Source: Siniperca chuatsi | Taxonomy: Eukaryota > Chordata > Actinopteri > Centrarchiformes > Sinipercidae | Length of the DNA stretch: 64,000 nucleotides | NCBI RefSeq assembly: GCF_020085105.1 | Contig: NC_058055.1 | Location: 7,065,322 to 7,129,321 of the forward strand | Reading direction: 5' to 3' | Shown here: positions 33,801 to 46,400 of the stretch, piece by piece | Layout of the letters: each line of letters starts with the position of its first letter | Numbering within the stretch: position 1 is the stretch's first letter | Program-made: the position numbers and the translations under genes | The notes under the pieces: model-generated | Told to the model about the DNA's origin: nothing | Databases searched by the model: none | Seen by the model: the letters and a program-made list of their open reading frames with translations, nothing else

Positions 33801-36708
33801 GAGACTGAAAGTCTTACAGCTGCATCAACAACAAAACAAAATATAGGAGAAAACAGAAGAAGAGTGAGTTCCACAAGAATTTGGACAACAATGTAGTTCG
33901 AAGTTCTGGCTCCCAGTTCGGCTGACTGGTTTGAATGTGAAATTACATTATGAGTGAAGTCTGTTTTAACTTGGATGCATTTACAGCCACATTGAAAGGC
34001 CTATAGCTGTTTCTATACATCATTTATGGCATTCCATGGTGACAGAAATGCAAATATTTCAGTAAAGTGATGCATTTTCATTTGCTGTCAAAAAGTCTAT
34101 AGTACTCTACAATGAATGAGAGCTAGCAAACAAAAGCCATAATTTTTCTTTGAGCTGTCATGTTCCTGCAGCAAAGCTGGAATGTGCAGCTATTTTCTTA
34201 CCACTAATTTTTCTACAGAGCTCCACAAGAAAATTGTTGGGGAACCAATGACACAGAGTGGCGCCCTTTATTTCATCCTCTACCTCGGAGAAGCCGATAT
34301 GCTCAAACGTTTTCCAATACAAGAAACACTAATAAAAGGTGAATTGATACTTTGGTTTGCAACCCAAAATTGACCAAATGAAAAAAACATGACTGCAAAT
34401 CTGAGCTACCTGGCTTCGCTGCTTCTCGTGAATGAGGGACTGTATTTGGGTAGCACCAAAATATATAGCAGTTTAATTTAATAGTGTGTGTCATTTAATT
34501 ACTAGGCAATTACCTCCCACAACATAATATTAACCAGTACATCCAAAAATGTACCCAATTTCCCCTTAGGGATCGTTGACATTGACTAATCCATCGTGAC
34601 TGACAGATTGTATGCTCTCAGCAGTCTATCAAACAGCTCAGTGGTGCAAACATTACAGGCAAAATCAAATATCATAGTTCCACTAAGGCCAACTTTTTCT
34701 TTCAGGTAAAATAAGTTAGTAAACAATTAATTGAATTATAATTTAAAAACTTGCTTTACAATACTTTTTAGAGATGGATATCTAAATGTAGATATATACT
34801 GTAGATAGATAGATGGATATCAGTTTGGAATTTTAAAACTTTTTAGGGGGCTCTGTGTCCCACAGGGCAGACCTATCTCTGCCTCTGAGGCCTACACAGT
34901 TATTTCCCCTGTGACACAGAGCTAATACATCAGGCTGGGCTAGATCAGCTCAAAATGGATGGGTGTGATGTGTGGTCAACTCTCTATTTGTTCTGATAGA
35001 CACTGGGTAGTGGGGAGGGGACTGACGGGCTCCAACAGGCAAACATGCTGAGACATGACTCCTAAACTGTAGGCAGCATATGTATATTTTGTTAAATTAT
35101 TTTCTTAGCTAACAATTAGCCTCAGTTTGAAATCATATTTAAAGTCAACAATGGACAACACAAACTTACAAACGTTTCACCCTTAAAGGCACACAACTGA
35201 AATGTTCTGTATGTTGTGTGTAGATGGCTGCTTACTTATGGTCTACTATGGTGATTCTGGAGTCTGGGATCCCCAACACAGCACAGCTGTTGAGAAGTTC
35301 TTGTTTACGCTGAGCTCCTTGATTGTAGTAGTTTCCTGTATATTTGGAGGAGAAATTAGGCTACAGATGTACCGTAATGAAAGGAAATCTAAATACAAGT
35401 CTAAATTCTGTCAGTAGATTCTGTCTAGCTGCAATTTGAAACATTGTCAATGATTCTGAAATATCATATTTTCTTTAGCTATGTAATAATGGTCCTCTAA
35501 CATCAATTAAGTTGGATCTAAATGAAATACAGTGCTGCACAGATGTGAAAAGTGTTTAATTCACATTTTTAATAGTTTTACTAGTACAACAAACAATGCC
35601 ACCTTTGGGAAATTGAGTGTGTTGGGTGACAATGGTTTTACTTTCTAAAGATTTAATTTGTACTTCAATGTTTTTATGTAGCACATAATTTCTCATGAAG
35701 TGAGAACATGTTTAGATCATCCAACAAGCCCCTGTCTATTTTGGTTTTTAAGATGATGTAACTGAAATTTGTGTAATTTTCGGCTTCACCGTTCTTTCTT
35801 TGATTTTCATATTTTACCTTAAATTCAACAACTCTTGGACTTATCGAATCTTACACAGTCTTTTTTTTAACTCTTACAATAGTTGACAGTAGAGAGTGAA
35901 AAATCACAAGTAAAATACCAGCAATCAACTTCCTGAATCCTGATTCTAGGATGTTTATTATGTGGACACAACATAGTATGATTTTAAAGAGAAGAAAAGT
36001 TTTCAGCTCTGTCTATTTTCAGTAGTCATATGATAGCAACACATTTTTCATTTAAAAGAATGAAAATAATGCTTAATCAAAACCAGTTTAAGGCACCTCT
36101 GTCAGCAAAATGCTGAGTTATTTAGTCAGACACAGTCGTTCTAGTCATTGCAATCATCCTTAAACCTGAGACTGATAATGGAAATGCAAACATTGTAACT
36201 ATATATGTATGTGATGTTTTGTCCAGTGTTTTACAAAGTCACGACACTGTTTCGGGAGAGCTGCTATTTCACTTTCCTTTAAAGGCAATCTTGCTAACTA
36301 TTTTCTGTTAACTCGCATGAGTAAAACATTTAACTAAAACTAGCTAATGCTAGTTAGCAGCAAGTCACGTGATTGGTAATTATTTCTCTATAACTTTACA
36401 TTGACTTATTAACGTTATTTATGCAAACAATAGTGTCCCGTCACAGTACCTTCAGATAAACACAGCAAATGAACGCTGGCATTTAATTCAACGAGTCGTA
36501 TAATCGTTGGCGCGAAGAACATACATTCATCATCTGGATGCGCAGTTACAATCAGAGCTCTGATATCAGCGCCGTGTGTTTCTCTGCTTGATAAAACGTT
36601 CATTACATGTTTCAACGACTTCACCAAAGTTCGCTGATGCCGATAGTAAATGCATTTTATCCAAACCAGATAGGATAAAACTATGAAGACAACCAGGTAA
36701 ACACTCAT
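21899..36708 (-). CDS. pigl: PIG-L, N-acetylglucosaminyl-phosphatidylinositol de-N-acetylase (7 exons)
   Basis: Second enzyme of GPI-anchor synthesis: it removes acetate from GlcNAc-PI on the cytosolic ER face. Coding exons, in gene order: 36708-36450, 35335-35236, 26550-26460, 25331-25264, 24225-24194, 22622-22489, 22167-22039. All have GT-AG borders and join to 270 residues (human about 252). An N-terminal hydrophobic anchor covers residues 3-18. The metal and catalytic motif [13 protein letters not shown] has H57, D59, D60 and E61. [17 protein letters not shown] follows, then LPDDP, and [13 protein letters not shown] with zinc-ligand candidates H162 and H165. The C-terminus ends with [20 protein letters not shown]. 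Exon 5 is only 32 bases. Intron 2 is about 8.7 kb and holds mobile elements. An AATAAA lies at 21904-21899. It starts head-to-head with ncor1. Confidence 0.95.
27904..27957. repeat. (GT)n-(GA)n compound microsatellite in pigl intron 2
   Basis: About 13 GT units followed by a GAGA-rich run, in the long second intron of pigl. Open frames across it give only Cys-Val or Thr-His repeats. Confidence 0.95.
28962..29703. mobile_element. Putative TTAA-flanked MITE in pigl intron 2
   Basis: The left edge reads TTAA then AGGGAAAATCC. The right edge, reverse-complemented, reads TTAA then AGGTTCCCTGTGG. The TTAA on both sides and the AGG ends fit the non-autonomous piggyBac/Kolobok-like elements common in fish. 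The terminal match is short and there is no coding sequence, so the limits are tentative. Confidence 0.4.
29704..32150. other. pigl intron 2 interior, no gene recognised
   Basis: Unique-looking, AT-rich intronic DNA. A short patch around 30120-30340 is rich in GCTAGCTAAC-type sequence, common in fish promoters, but no convincing first exon could be placed there. Confidence 0.4.
32151..33312. mobile_element. Non-autonomous DNA transposon with long inverted repeats in pigl intron 2
   Basis: The left end starts GCCCTGTTTACACCTGGCAT. The right end, reverse-complemented, starts with the same 20 bases after one extra G. The inverted match continues for about 60 bases through CACAAGTGGACAGCTC, then more weakly to about 130 bases. 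Each end contains a second diverged copy of the motif (for example CACCTGGCATTAGAATGCGT at about 32226), so the termini are built of subrepeats. The element is about 1.16 kb with no transposase. An AGAG beside each end may be the target duplication. The superfamily is not assigned. Confidence 0.8.
33519..33537. repeat. Short (AC)n tract in pigl intron 2
   Basis: About seven AC units preceded by a TGTGTG stretch, forming a small near-palindrome within the intron. Nothing else is recognised nearby. Confidence 0.7.
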
Positions 36709-37475
36709 TATTTTGACCGTTACCGTAAACTATCCGTGTAAAGACAAAAGTCCAACATGCAAATGGTTCCACGTGTAAAAAAACATATATACAGTCCGTC
36801 TGATATAGCTAACGTTACACGTTATTAAAGAATGCATTAAGTATCATAACTTAAGTCCAACAAAGCAATAGCTGCCCACGTTTAGCCCCACAGTAGTGTT
36901 TTTTACTAACTTGGAGTCACTGTCGCTTTCTGAGTTCATTTGAGTTTAAATCAACTTATTAGGGGAACAAATAAATTATTATGATACGGAATAATTTTCT
37001 GGCGTATTTGAATAAAGAGGACCCGGAATACGTGGAAGAAAGTTATATAAATCAAACGAAATTTGTTTTTGTTTTTTTTTAAAGTGAAAATTACAAACAC
37101 TATGAACATCACCGTGTTTGGGGGGAAGAGTTGACTGTCACACTGCATTATCCTTGCAGGTATATAGAAATCCAAATTGATTAAAATATATATATATCAA
37201 AAGAGTGACATAACAGTCCACTTAATTTGTAAATGTGCATATTATAGTTTTCTTTGCACATACACATTTGTTGAGGAATGCCAGTACCCTGTGGATTCAA
37301 CCAGTAGGGAAAATGTATTTCACCCTGTCAGGACATCGACCGACAAATGCGGCGCAGCCTTCAGTCTGCCCAGTCGCCTACATTTCATAACCCGCGGATT
37401 TACAATCAACAACTGACACATAATTCTGCCCAGGGATACCTTTCTCTGCCATCGGTATATTTTCTAAATATGAGG
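36709..37475. promoter_or_regulatory. Divergent promoter region between pigl and ncor1
   Basis: pigl starts at 36708 going left. ncor1 transcription runs right, with a likely non-coding first exon ending at 37475, where the donor GTGAGTAC follows ATATGAG. The interval of about 770 bases lies head-to-head between them. An AAGATGGCGAC motif (YY1-like) lies at 37565-37575, just inside the ncor1 first intron. No clear TATA box could be placed for either gene. Confidence 0.45.
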
Positions 37476-40400
37476 TGAGTACAAATAGCTAATATGCAGC
37501 AAAGCAACATGTCTAATTAGCACGCTTTTTAAGTGCCCCGGTCTACGCTGAAAATCTGCCTTGCAAGATGGCGACGTGGTTGGGAATTCAAAGGTGAAAT
37601 ACAGGCTAAGTTAGCTAGCTAGCGACAACAACAACAACATCTTAAACGTCGTGTTACCACGCTGAAGTGCTAAAGAAGCATATACTTTTAAGTTGACGTT
37701 CATTATTGTGCATGTTTTTGGTGCATTTCCGGAAAAGCTCTCTGTTGTGGAAATGGACCCATCCCCCAAGATAAGCTACAAATCCAATTGCGTTTTTATG
37801 ACCGTATGGTGTTAAAAGACAACAACAACAACACACAGCAGCAGTATTTCTCACTGCTAGGCTGTGTATGAGGCCATGAAGTTCACAATGGCTGCTGGGT
37901 TTACATAGAAATCATCGGAGAGACCATTGTAAATGCTTTTTAAAAATAACTTCACTAAGAACCTAACCGTGAAACGACGAAAGCTGACCAAAGCAGTGTA
38001 ATTTTTATAACCTGAAGCATGCCTGCATGCCTCTACTCTTAAAATACTCTCTAAACCACGTCGGAAAATACAATAAAAGTCAGCTGAAATGGAAACGACA
38101 GAGGAAGGGGAACACCCAGGAGCGAATGTACTGTAGCCACAGTTGTTTTTATATGATGAGACAGGGATACAGCTTAAACTGTATTTTGAAAAAAGTCAAT
38201 TAAATGATTCCCATCATGGATTTCATTGCAGGTTATTACAAAAGTAGGGATAAAAACCGAGAAACAAGTTCTGGATAGTCAGGTCTAACCAATGCTGCAA
38301 CAGCTCAACATCAGAATCATCTTCACCCTGCTTACAGAATCTGCTTTATTGCCAAGAAGGTTTACACATACAAGGAATTTGCTTTGGTATATAAAAGGTA
38401 ACCTAAAAACATCCCAGTCAGTACAGTCCACGCATGCACAAGGTCCTCCATAGCTTCACTGGTCCACTGCTACTACTACTCAGTTACTTTGAATGAGATA
38501 TATATATATATTATAAAAAAGATTCAGGGATTTAATGTCTTGATAAACAGGGAGGATGGTATGACACAGGCTTGAACCCAGGGGGTCTGTTTTTCTTTTC
38601 ATTGTGAGCACAGAGGTACAAATAATCTGTTTGTAATACTTGGAGCAAAATTGTAGAGGATTATTGTAGGAGGAGCAAGGCCTCACTTGAAAGATGACAA
38701 AACTCTCCCTAGCAGCATCAGTGCAACAATTTTTGTTTCCTGTTTCATTGATTGTTGGCCATACTGGTGAATATTTGGTCATCACCTCACAGTACAAATC
38801 AAGTTCCCAATTTTTAAGCATGAATTTTAATTCAATTAAATGTTATCAATTTCAGTTGATTGGCCAATAATTTTTTTTTTTTGGTGTATCAACTCAATTC
38901 AATGAAGGAGCAAATTAAATTCAATTTAGAAAAAAAAAAGGTGGTTGTAATATTTTGAGACAGCTGTAGTGCTGCTGGGTGCTCTTTCAGAGTTTTTCTT
39001 TTTTCATTTTTGCCTCACATTGTATTTCTGCCTCTCAAATTTGACAATGTGCTTCGAGCTGATTTGTTCTCCCTTAGTTTGGTTCAAAGCCAAAAGGTGC
39101 TGCTGAAAATGAGACTTAGCCTCATATACATTTAATAACTAGATTCATGACACATCTGGTGTTGGCTTGTAGTTGTCTCTTTGTCAAGACACAGATGGTA
39201 TTTTTAGTATCATTTCTGAAACTGTGAAAGTGGATCTCTGAACTCTGTGGCCTGCGGATTGAAATAATAAAATAACAGCTTCCCATCCTGGTTATGGTGG
39301 CAGTGGTTGTAGCTTTTCCAACCCTGAAGTTAGCATCATAATGTCTTGGCGTGGGGGGCAAGCTGTAAATCTTGCAGACCTAGAATAAAAATGATGAACC
39401 AAGCAGAACACAGATTAATACGATGGTTCAATGGAAGAATGACGAAAAGAGCCAAACAAAATCCAGTGATGTGTTTGTTCTAATCCAACACACAGAAACT
39501 TTTCCATCCAACTGATATGTTTGTTTAAATACAAGTGGAGTATTGCTTTGTTAATCTTGGATGAAATTATATTAGATAACTTTAGTATGTTGTTCTGAAG
39601 ACATGAGTGCAAAGTTGAAACCATGATCAGTGTTCATATGATTGGTTGGCATGACATGTAAGGTTAGAGACAGCACCTTTTTATCACCACTGCATAGCAG
39701 AAGTTAATTAAGATCGGAGGAATTTTTCCCATCTAAAAATATTCTGACTATGAAATGACACACCCTACCAATCCCTTTAATAAACAACACATTGTTTGTA
39801 CAAGAGATGGAATTGCATGAAACAATTGATAATAATAATATTAATCTGTCGGACTTAAATAATTTGCTGTCTTGTTTAATGTGTAAAATGTGTTCAAATT
39901 TAGAATAAAATTGAATTATTTGTTAATTTACATGAAGACTGAAAGTAAGTTTTTATTCATCAATGTTAAACTAACTTTCTTTGAATGTATCTTGTATGCT
40001 AAAGCTACTTCTAGATTTTAGTATGGAAGTACATACCTGCAGATTACATTTGGATTGGTTGATTTTTAATTGTATCAATTTTATTTAATTGTATTGTATT
40101 TTCAAATCACATAATCATTTAACTCTTGATTGTGAACATAAATTATTTTAATTATGTTACTAAACCTGTATCTTTCAAATACTAATGGTTGGTGATTTTT
40201 CAACCCTTTGAATAAGAATTACATTCATATGCAAATATTTTGAATAAGCACAATACATAATGATGTCTAAATTGTTTATTAACATGAAATGATTATATTC
40301 AACACATCTGCAAAATGCTTACTGGCAATGTTTTTGCTGCTATGTTTATACTGAACATATCTGCAAAATGTTCATTGTAAGTTTTTTCCAAAAATACAAA

Positions 40401-43400
40401 CTTGCTTGCGTGATTAAGGCATGATTAGGTTAAGGCAACTAAAACTACTCTGTTAAGGTTTGGGAAGATCTGAATGTTTGATGGACGGAAGGAATTCAAA
40501 AGGTTTTGGCTCTGATAATGCATGCATTTGAATAAGGCTGCAGTTTTGAGCGTTTTAATGTGACAAGAGCTCCACATACATTTTAAACAGCTTTAAAAAA
40601 CAAAAGAATCCAGGCTAACAAATTATGAACAAGCAAATCAAGTTAACACAGTCATCTGTTTTTGAAGAACAGGCCCCTGTTCCCTCCACCCACAGAAATA
40701 CTGCTTTGGTGTTTTCCAGAGCTGCAGCTGGACAGTATAGCCCACGTTTTTTATGTCGTTCCAAGATTATCCTTGCTCTTGGTTTAAAAGCCTTGACTTA
40801 TATTAATGCCCCTGCAAGGTAAAATAAGAGCTTAGAGTGGTGTGTTTTCAATATGGTTCTAACTTTATTACCAACACCTGCAACAAGAGGTGGGCAGTGT
40901 TTTAGGCCTACATTCACCTGCATGGAAACAGAAATATTTGAAAAAAGTGATAAAAGGTGATGGACTGCACTGACTTTCTTGGTCAAATAAGATCCGTGTT
41001 TAACCGATATATTATATCAAGATTTGTGATGCTCCCCCTTGTTGTCTGTAGTGTTTATGCAGAGCATACTAACTTGATAGCACATTATATGCTCAATAGA
41101 CCACACATGATAGCTCATCTCCAGTTCTAGACTTTCTGTCTGATGCTGCAGGAGCAGCAGGTCTCTCAAAATACTATCCAATATTGTCAATCTAACTAGT
41201 ATGATTTCATCTTAGTTGTCTGATTCTCTTTTTCTTAGATTATTTCTAATGCAGAAATACATTAGAGGCTTTGATATATTCATTTTAATATCTAAAATGT
41301 GACTTTAAAAAAAATCAGTTTTATGTTTCTTTCTTGGTGCAGGTGGTTTGTGTCTCCGAACATGGTCTAGCTAAAATCTCTGATCCGTGAAGCAGCAGCA
41401 GCTCGCTAGCACTGAGCCAGGATGTCCAGTAGCTCGGGCTACCCCCCCAGCCAGGGGAGCTTCAGCAGTGAGCAGAGCAGATACCCACCACATTCTGTCC
41501 AGTACACCTTCACCGGCACGCGCCACCAACAGGTAAAACCTTCCTTCTCTATTGTATTTGAGCTAACAGTCACGTTTGTCTCTGTATAATTGGGCCAGCA
41601 CTCTCGATGCTGTTGTCTTTACTCTGAGGCATTGGAGGTTGATATATAAATACTCTTCTATGAGTGATAATAGTAATAATAATAAAACTATTTGTGTAGC
41701 ACTTGTCTTAAAGTTGCAAAGTGTTTTACAATGAAAATAGTGACTAACAGTTTCATGGGTCCTGAAATCTGAAGTTTTGCTCGAGGTTTTCTGCTATTGA
41801 ATGGTGGGTTTGACTCGAAGATATAAGGAATCGAAACTGTTTACCCGTTTAGATTTTTCAGCTTTGGTGTGGTTAGTTAAAACCGTAGTGGTTACTATAC
41901 AAGAAACACCAATACAATGAAATGGTTACATTTGCAGTGTGTCTACTTGGAGCAAAATTTTAACTGTAGTCTCCTAAGCATCGCTTGACCGGGATTTAAT
42001 TCAAGGTAATATATTGTGATTGTTGTGTAGGAACCCATCCTGACAGAAGATTTGAGCCGGATTGAGCCTGATTTTAAGTTTTTGGCTTGGGTTGGACTCA
42101 GCACATTTCTTGGCTGGTTAAATTTAAGGCTTTTTAAGTCGTTAAACGTAATGGATATGTTTTATTTTTGACAGTAGCCTATTGCTAAATATGTTTTCAT
42201 TTACAGTCAGAGCTGCATGCTGTAGTAGTAGTACTAGTACTTTTACTTTCACTTTCGTACACAGTCTGGGAAGTTACTCTGCAGTTCCGTGTGTGGTAAG
42301 CAAGAGGCCGGCTAGCATTCGAAATAAGAAGGATCATTCTGTTTTTCCCTTAATTGTGATTTTGGTGAGACAGACAAAAAAAGAACAGTGAGGTTAGGTT
42401 CAGCCTCAGCTATGAGCTTGGTGGGTTCAGACTTTAAGTTTAGGTCCGCACAGAGCGTTGCTGATTACTGCTTGGATGACGACTTCATTGCTGTGAAGTG
42501 CAATAACAAAGTAACAAGTTAAATTAGCAGCTAAGGGGACTAACAAGAGTTTACTTATGTTTAATCTATGAACATGTTGTGGGACAGTCTTGGCAGAAGT
42601 GCAGAGATGTTTGAGATGCTAAACAAGGCCTTTGGGCTGCACCCTAAACCTGTGTTGACGGTTAATAGGTAACGTGTATCTGCTGACCTCTTCGTGACTG
42701 ATTCGCAGCTTCACACAGAACACGTCGGAGGTGGCGGTGCCGTCTAGCTCGCCATGTTCAGTGTGGCTTTAGCCTAAGGGCTCCCAGTTGCAAGCATTTT
42801 CACTACGTAGGCAAACTGCAAGTGAAATGCAACTGCTTTTCTATGACTTACTCGCTTGCTGTGGTGGCATTATTATTAGTGTTAATGTTTTGTATTGAAT
42901 CTGGTTTTATTAATATTTTAACTCTAAGACACAAATTTTTATGTGAAGAAAGACATTTTACATTTTTACAGGTTTATGTATTAAACTGTAAAGTTTTTTG
43001 TCAAGTTAAAATGTAATTAAGATGAATAAATAATTGTGATATTCACGGTCTCAATACTGAACATGTGATATTCCGTTTAGTCATAATTATGCAGCTCTAT
43101 AAAGTTTGTATAGTATTTAATTGCAGCTCACTTTCCAGTTGCATGTTCATTTGACTGTTGTGAATATTGGATAATGTTTGTTAGCCATTTTGGATGACAT
43201 ACTTCTTAGAAGCTTACTTTCACAGAAAACTCAGCAGTACATTTCTAGGCATTTGAATTGTTTGCTTAAATCTGGTGAAAAAGCTGGAGTTTGGAAATAT
43301 TTCCTGTAACTGCATTTGCTTGTTCAGGTTTGTTTGGAGATCACACTGTGCTGATAACATTTATGTGTTCTTTACCCAGTAGCTTTTTGATTAAGTTTTG

Positions 43401-46400
43401 GAGTATTAAAAAGGTTTTAATCAATTTTCTTGACATCAACAAAATCCATTTTAGTAAGCCAGGTAGCAGCAGTGCTACTGGTTTCTGTAATTTCATTATG
43501 CCCTGACTGATGAGATGTTTGAAAGAGGGGTGAAGTCTTGCCCACTTCCCAGCCAGCCCTTGTTCCATAGTGTACTATTACATATGTGTTTTGTTTTTGT
43601 TTTGTTTTTTCTTTAATTTATCTGGTAAGCATAGGCATGATATTGTGGTATTCTCTTCTTATTCTAAGCTACATGGGCATCTCCTCCTGTACTGGCTGAT
43701 AAATGTGTGAACCTAGTTATTTTAACAGAGGGGGATAAGCACAGTTAATTAGTTTTTAATATTTAGCAATTAGACCTCCAAATTCTGGTATTGTGTCTAT
43801 TTCTTATACTCAGAGCTGCAGTTGCCGAGTAGTAAAAATGCCCACTGAGTTCATTTGGAATTGTGCCTTTTATTAGATTGAGTACAGCAGAGAGCTTACA
43901 GGAAATGAGGTGGGGGCGGGGGCATGCAACAAAGGTCCCCGGCTGAACTCAAAGTGGGGGCTGAACTCAAAGTGGGGACGTTGCAGTTAAATGGTCGGTG
44001 TCATAAACCCCTAGGCCCCCAAGACGCCCCTCAGACAGCTTTTAACGGCACTCACAGCCCAATAAACTGTATATTAGCAGTGTAGTTACTTGTGCAAGTT
44101 GACATTATATATATTCTATTCTAATTTTAAATATTTGTATGTATGATATTCTGTGTGATACGTGAAGGGGGCTACACCTTTCATTTTATTGTGCAACCCT
44201 GTGTTGTAGACTGACAAATAAATGTACCTTGTAAAGACTGGATGCCAAAAATGATGCTTCAGGTCACAGTTACACAGGTAGAGTGTGAATGAGGCAGTCA
44301 GTATAGACAGCCGTATTGATTTTAAAACTGAAGCATATCTGTTGCATCAGATGGATGTGTCGTCTGGTGTAGACAGGACTTTGCATCTCTGTAAGCATGA
44401 TTTGGTTGCTGCATCTGTGAAGTGCTTTGTTATAGTTGTAGTTTTGCAGGAACTCATGATTGGTTGGTTGGTTGTATTTTTTTCTTCTTCTTTTTCTGGT
44501 CAGCAGACCTGTCCATTGCTTTACACTCAGATCCCCTCCATTTCATACTGTCGTGACCTTGATCAGATTGCTTTATAAAGTTGTTTGTGCTATGGACTTC
44601 TTGCCTTCAGGATTTCACGGTCCCAGACTATCGGACTCACATGCAAGATCCACAGGGTCGGAGAAGACCATCTTTACTGTCTGAATTTCACCCTGGAACT
44701 GAAAGGTAATAGCTTCACTTCAGATATCCGACCTGCTGCCTAAATATCTGACAGATAATAACTGCATCTTCATACGTGCCATCCAGATGAGGTTTTTTTT
44801 TATTCTTTAATATTATTATTATTATTATTATTATTGTACAGTTGTTTTTCCTTTTGCACTCCCTCAGATTACAGTTTGTGAATCATACATCTAGACAACT
44901 GGATGTAGCTGCTGATATGTCTGTAAATTTCTTGTTTACTTCTGTTCTTCAGGCCTCCAGAGAGACGCCATGGTTACGAACAGCAGTTTCACTCCATCAC
45001 AGCCCAGCCTGAGCATGAGGCCTTGGAGGCTAAACGCCCTCGCATGGAGACTGTTGCTGAGGCCCACATGACCCGCACCCCTCCCACTGCTGGCGGTATT
45101 GTCCTGCCCTTAACCCATACAGTACAGGACAGTCTAAGAGCCACTGTGGAGGTCAAAAAGGTGGGCCCTATTCTTCTTCACCTACTTTTGCAAACCAAGA
45201 AGTCACATTTGGTCTCAGTTGTGTTTTTGTCCATACAAAAGGGACACCCCACTTTTCCACAGTTGTGAACTGTTGAACTACACCATAGTTGACAGCACTT
45301 GTGAACTTTCATAGCCCTCTGACCTCTCTCTGTGATTTCTAATGTCGGTATGTGTTTGTGTATACTATTTGGAAATAGATACAGTCCCCACCTAAAGGTA
45401 GGGCCTTTTCTGACAATGCCTCACTGGCTGCGAGGACTGAATGGACTCATTGGGTTTTGTACAGAACTTGTGCTGTAGATTTTTGCAAGCTCAATGAACC
45501 TTTTTTGTTTTTGCCAGGAGTCTCAGTTCACTGTCAAAGTGGAGTCCCCAGGAGGACCTACACTACACATGGGGGAAGAGCAGGACACTTCTCCTTCCAA
45601 ACTATCCAAGGAGGAGTTGATCCAGAGCATGGACCGTGTGGACAGAGAGATTGCTAAAGTGGAGCAGCAGATTTTCAAGCTGAAGAAAAAGCAGGTTGGT
45701 TACCTAGTAAAACCTTTTGTCTCTGAACATGCATCAAACACAATGGATGTTGTGTAAGAAAACTAAACTATTTTAATCAAGCAATAACCCATGAGAGACT
45801 GAAGTGACACTCATTTTAGAACACCAATGAGGAGTCGTTAAACTTCAAACATAAATGGCTTATTGCTTTTATAAAATGATGTGTTATTGTAAACCACCAT
45901 AGTAGAAGTTGTAAAAGTCTTGTAGTTGATTTATCTATTTGTGTAATAATTACATTTTGAAAGAGCAGGTTTGACAGTGGCTTTACCTGAAAGGGATTTT
46001 GCTTACTGTGCCATGAATGTATTCAGGTATCTGTTGTGATTTGAATTGTTTATTTCAATCCAGCTACAATTTAAATAGAAATATTGTTAAGAGAATATTG
46101 AAATTATTGTCATCTCAGTCAGCTTAATTTGAAGCACTGGCAAAATCTAACTTTGATAGTTTTCCAGAAGTCTTTGGACCTCTTTCCCTCCTTGAGAAAC
46201 TGCTTCACTCTCTCTGGTGTCGATAGCTCTTTTTACACAGAGATCCCGCAATACTGCCATAAAGAAGAGCCTTTTTTACACTGAACCAAACAATACCGGC
46301 ATAATGCTGCCCCAGTGTGTGAATTTTAGATAGCATGACGGTGTTTTGGAAGCAAAAGAGGCGTGATATCTACTTCGTTTTCCACTGTAGATAGTACACC

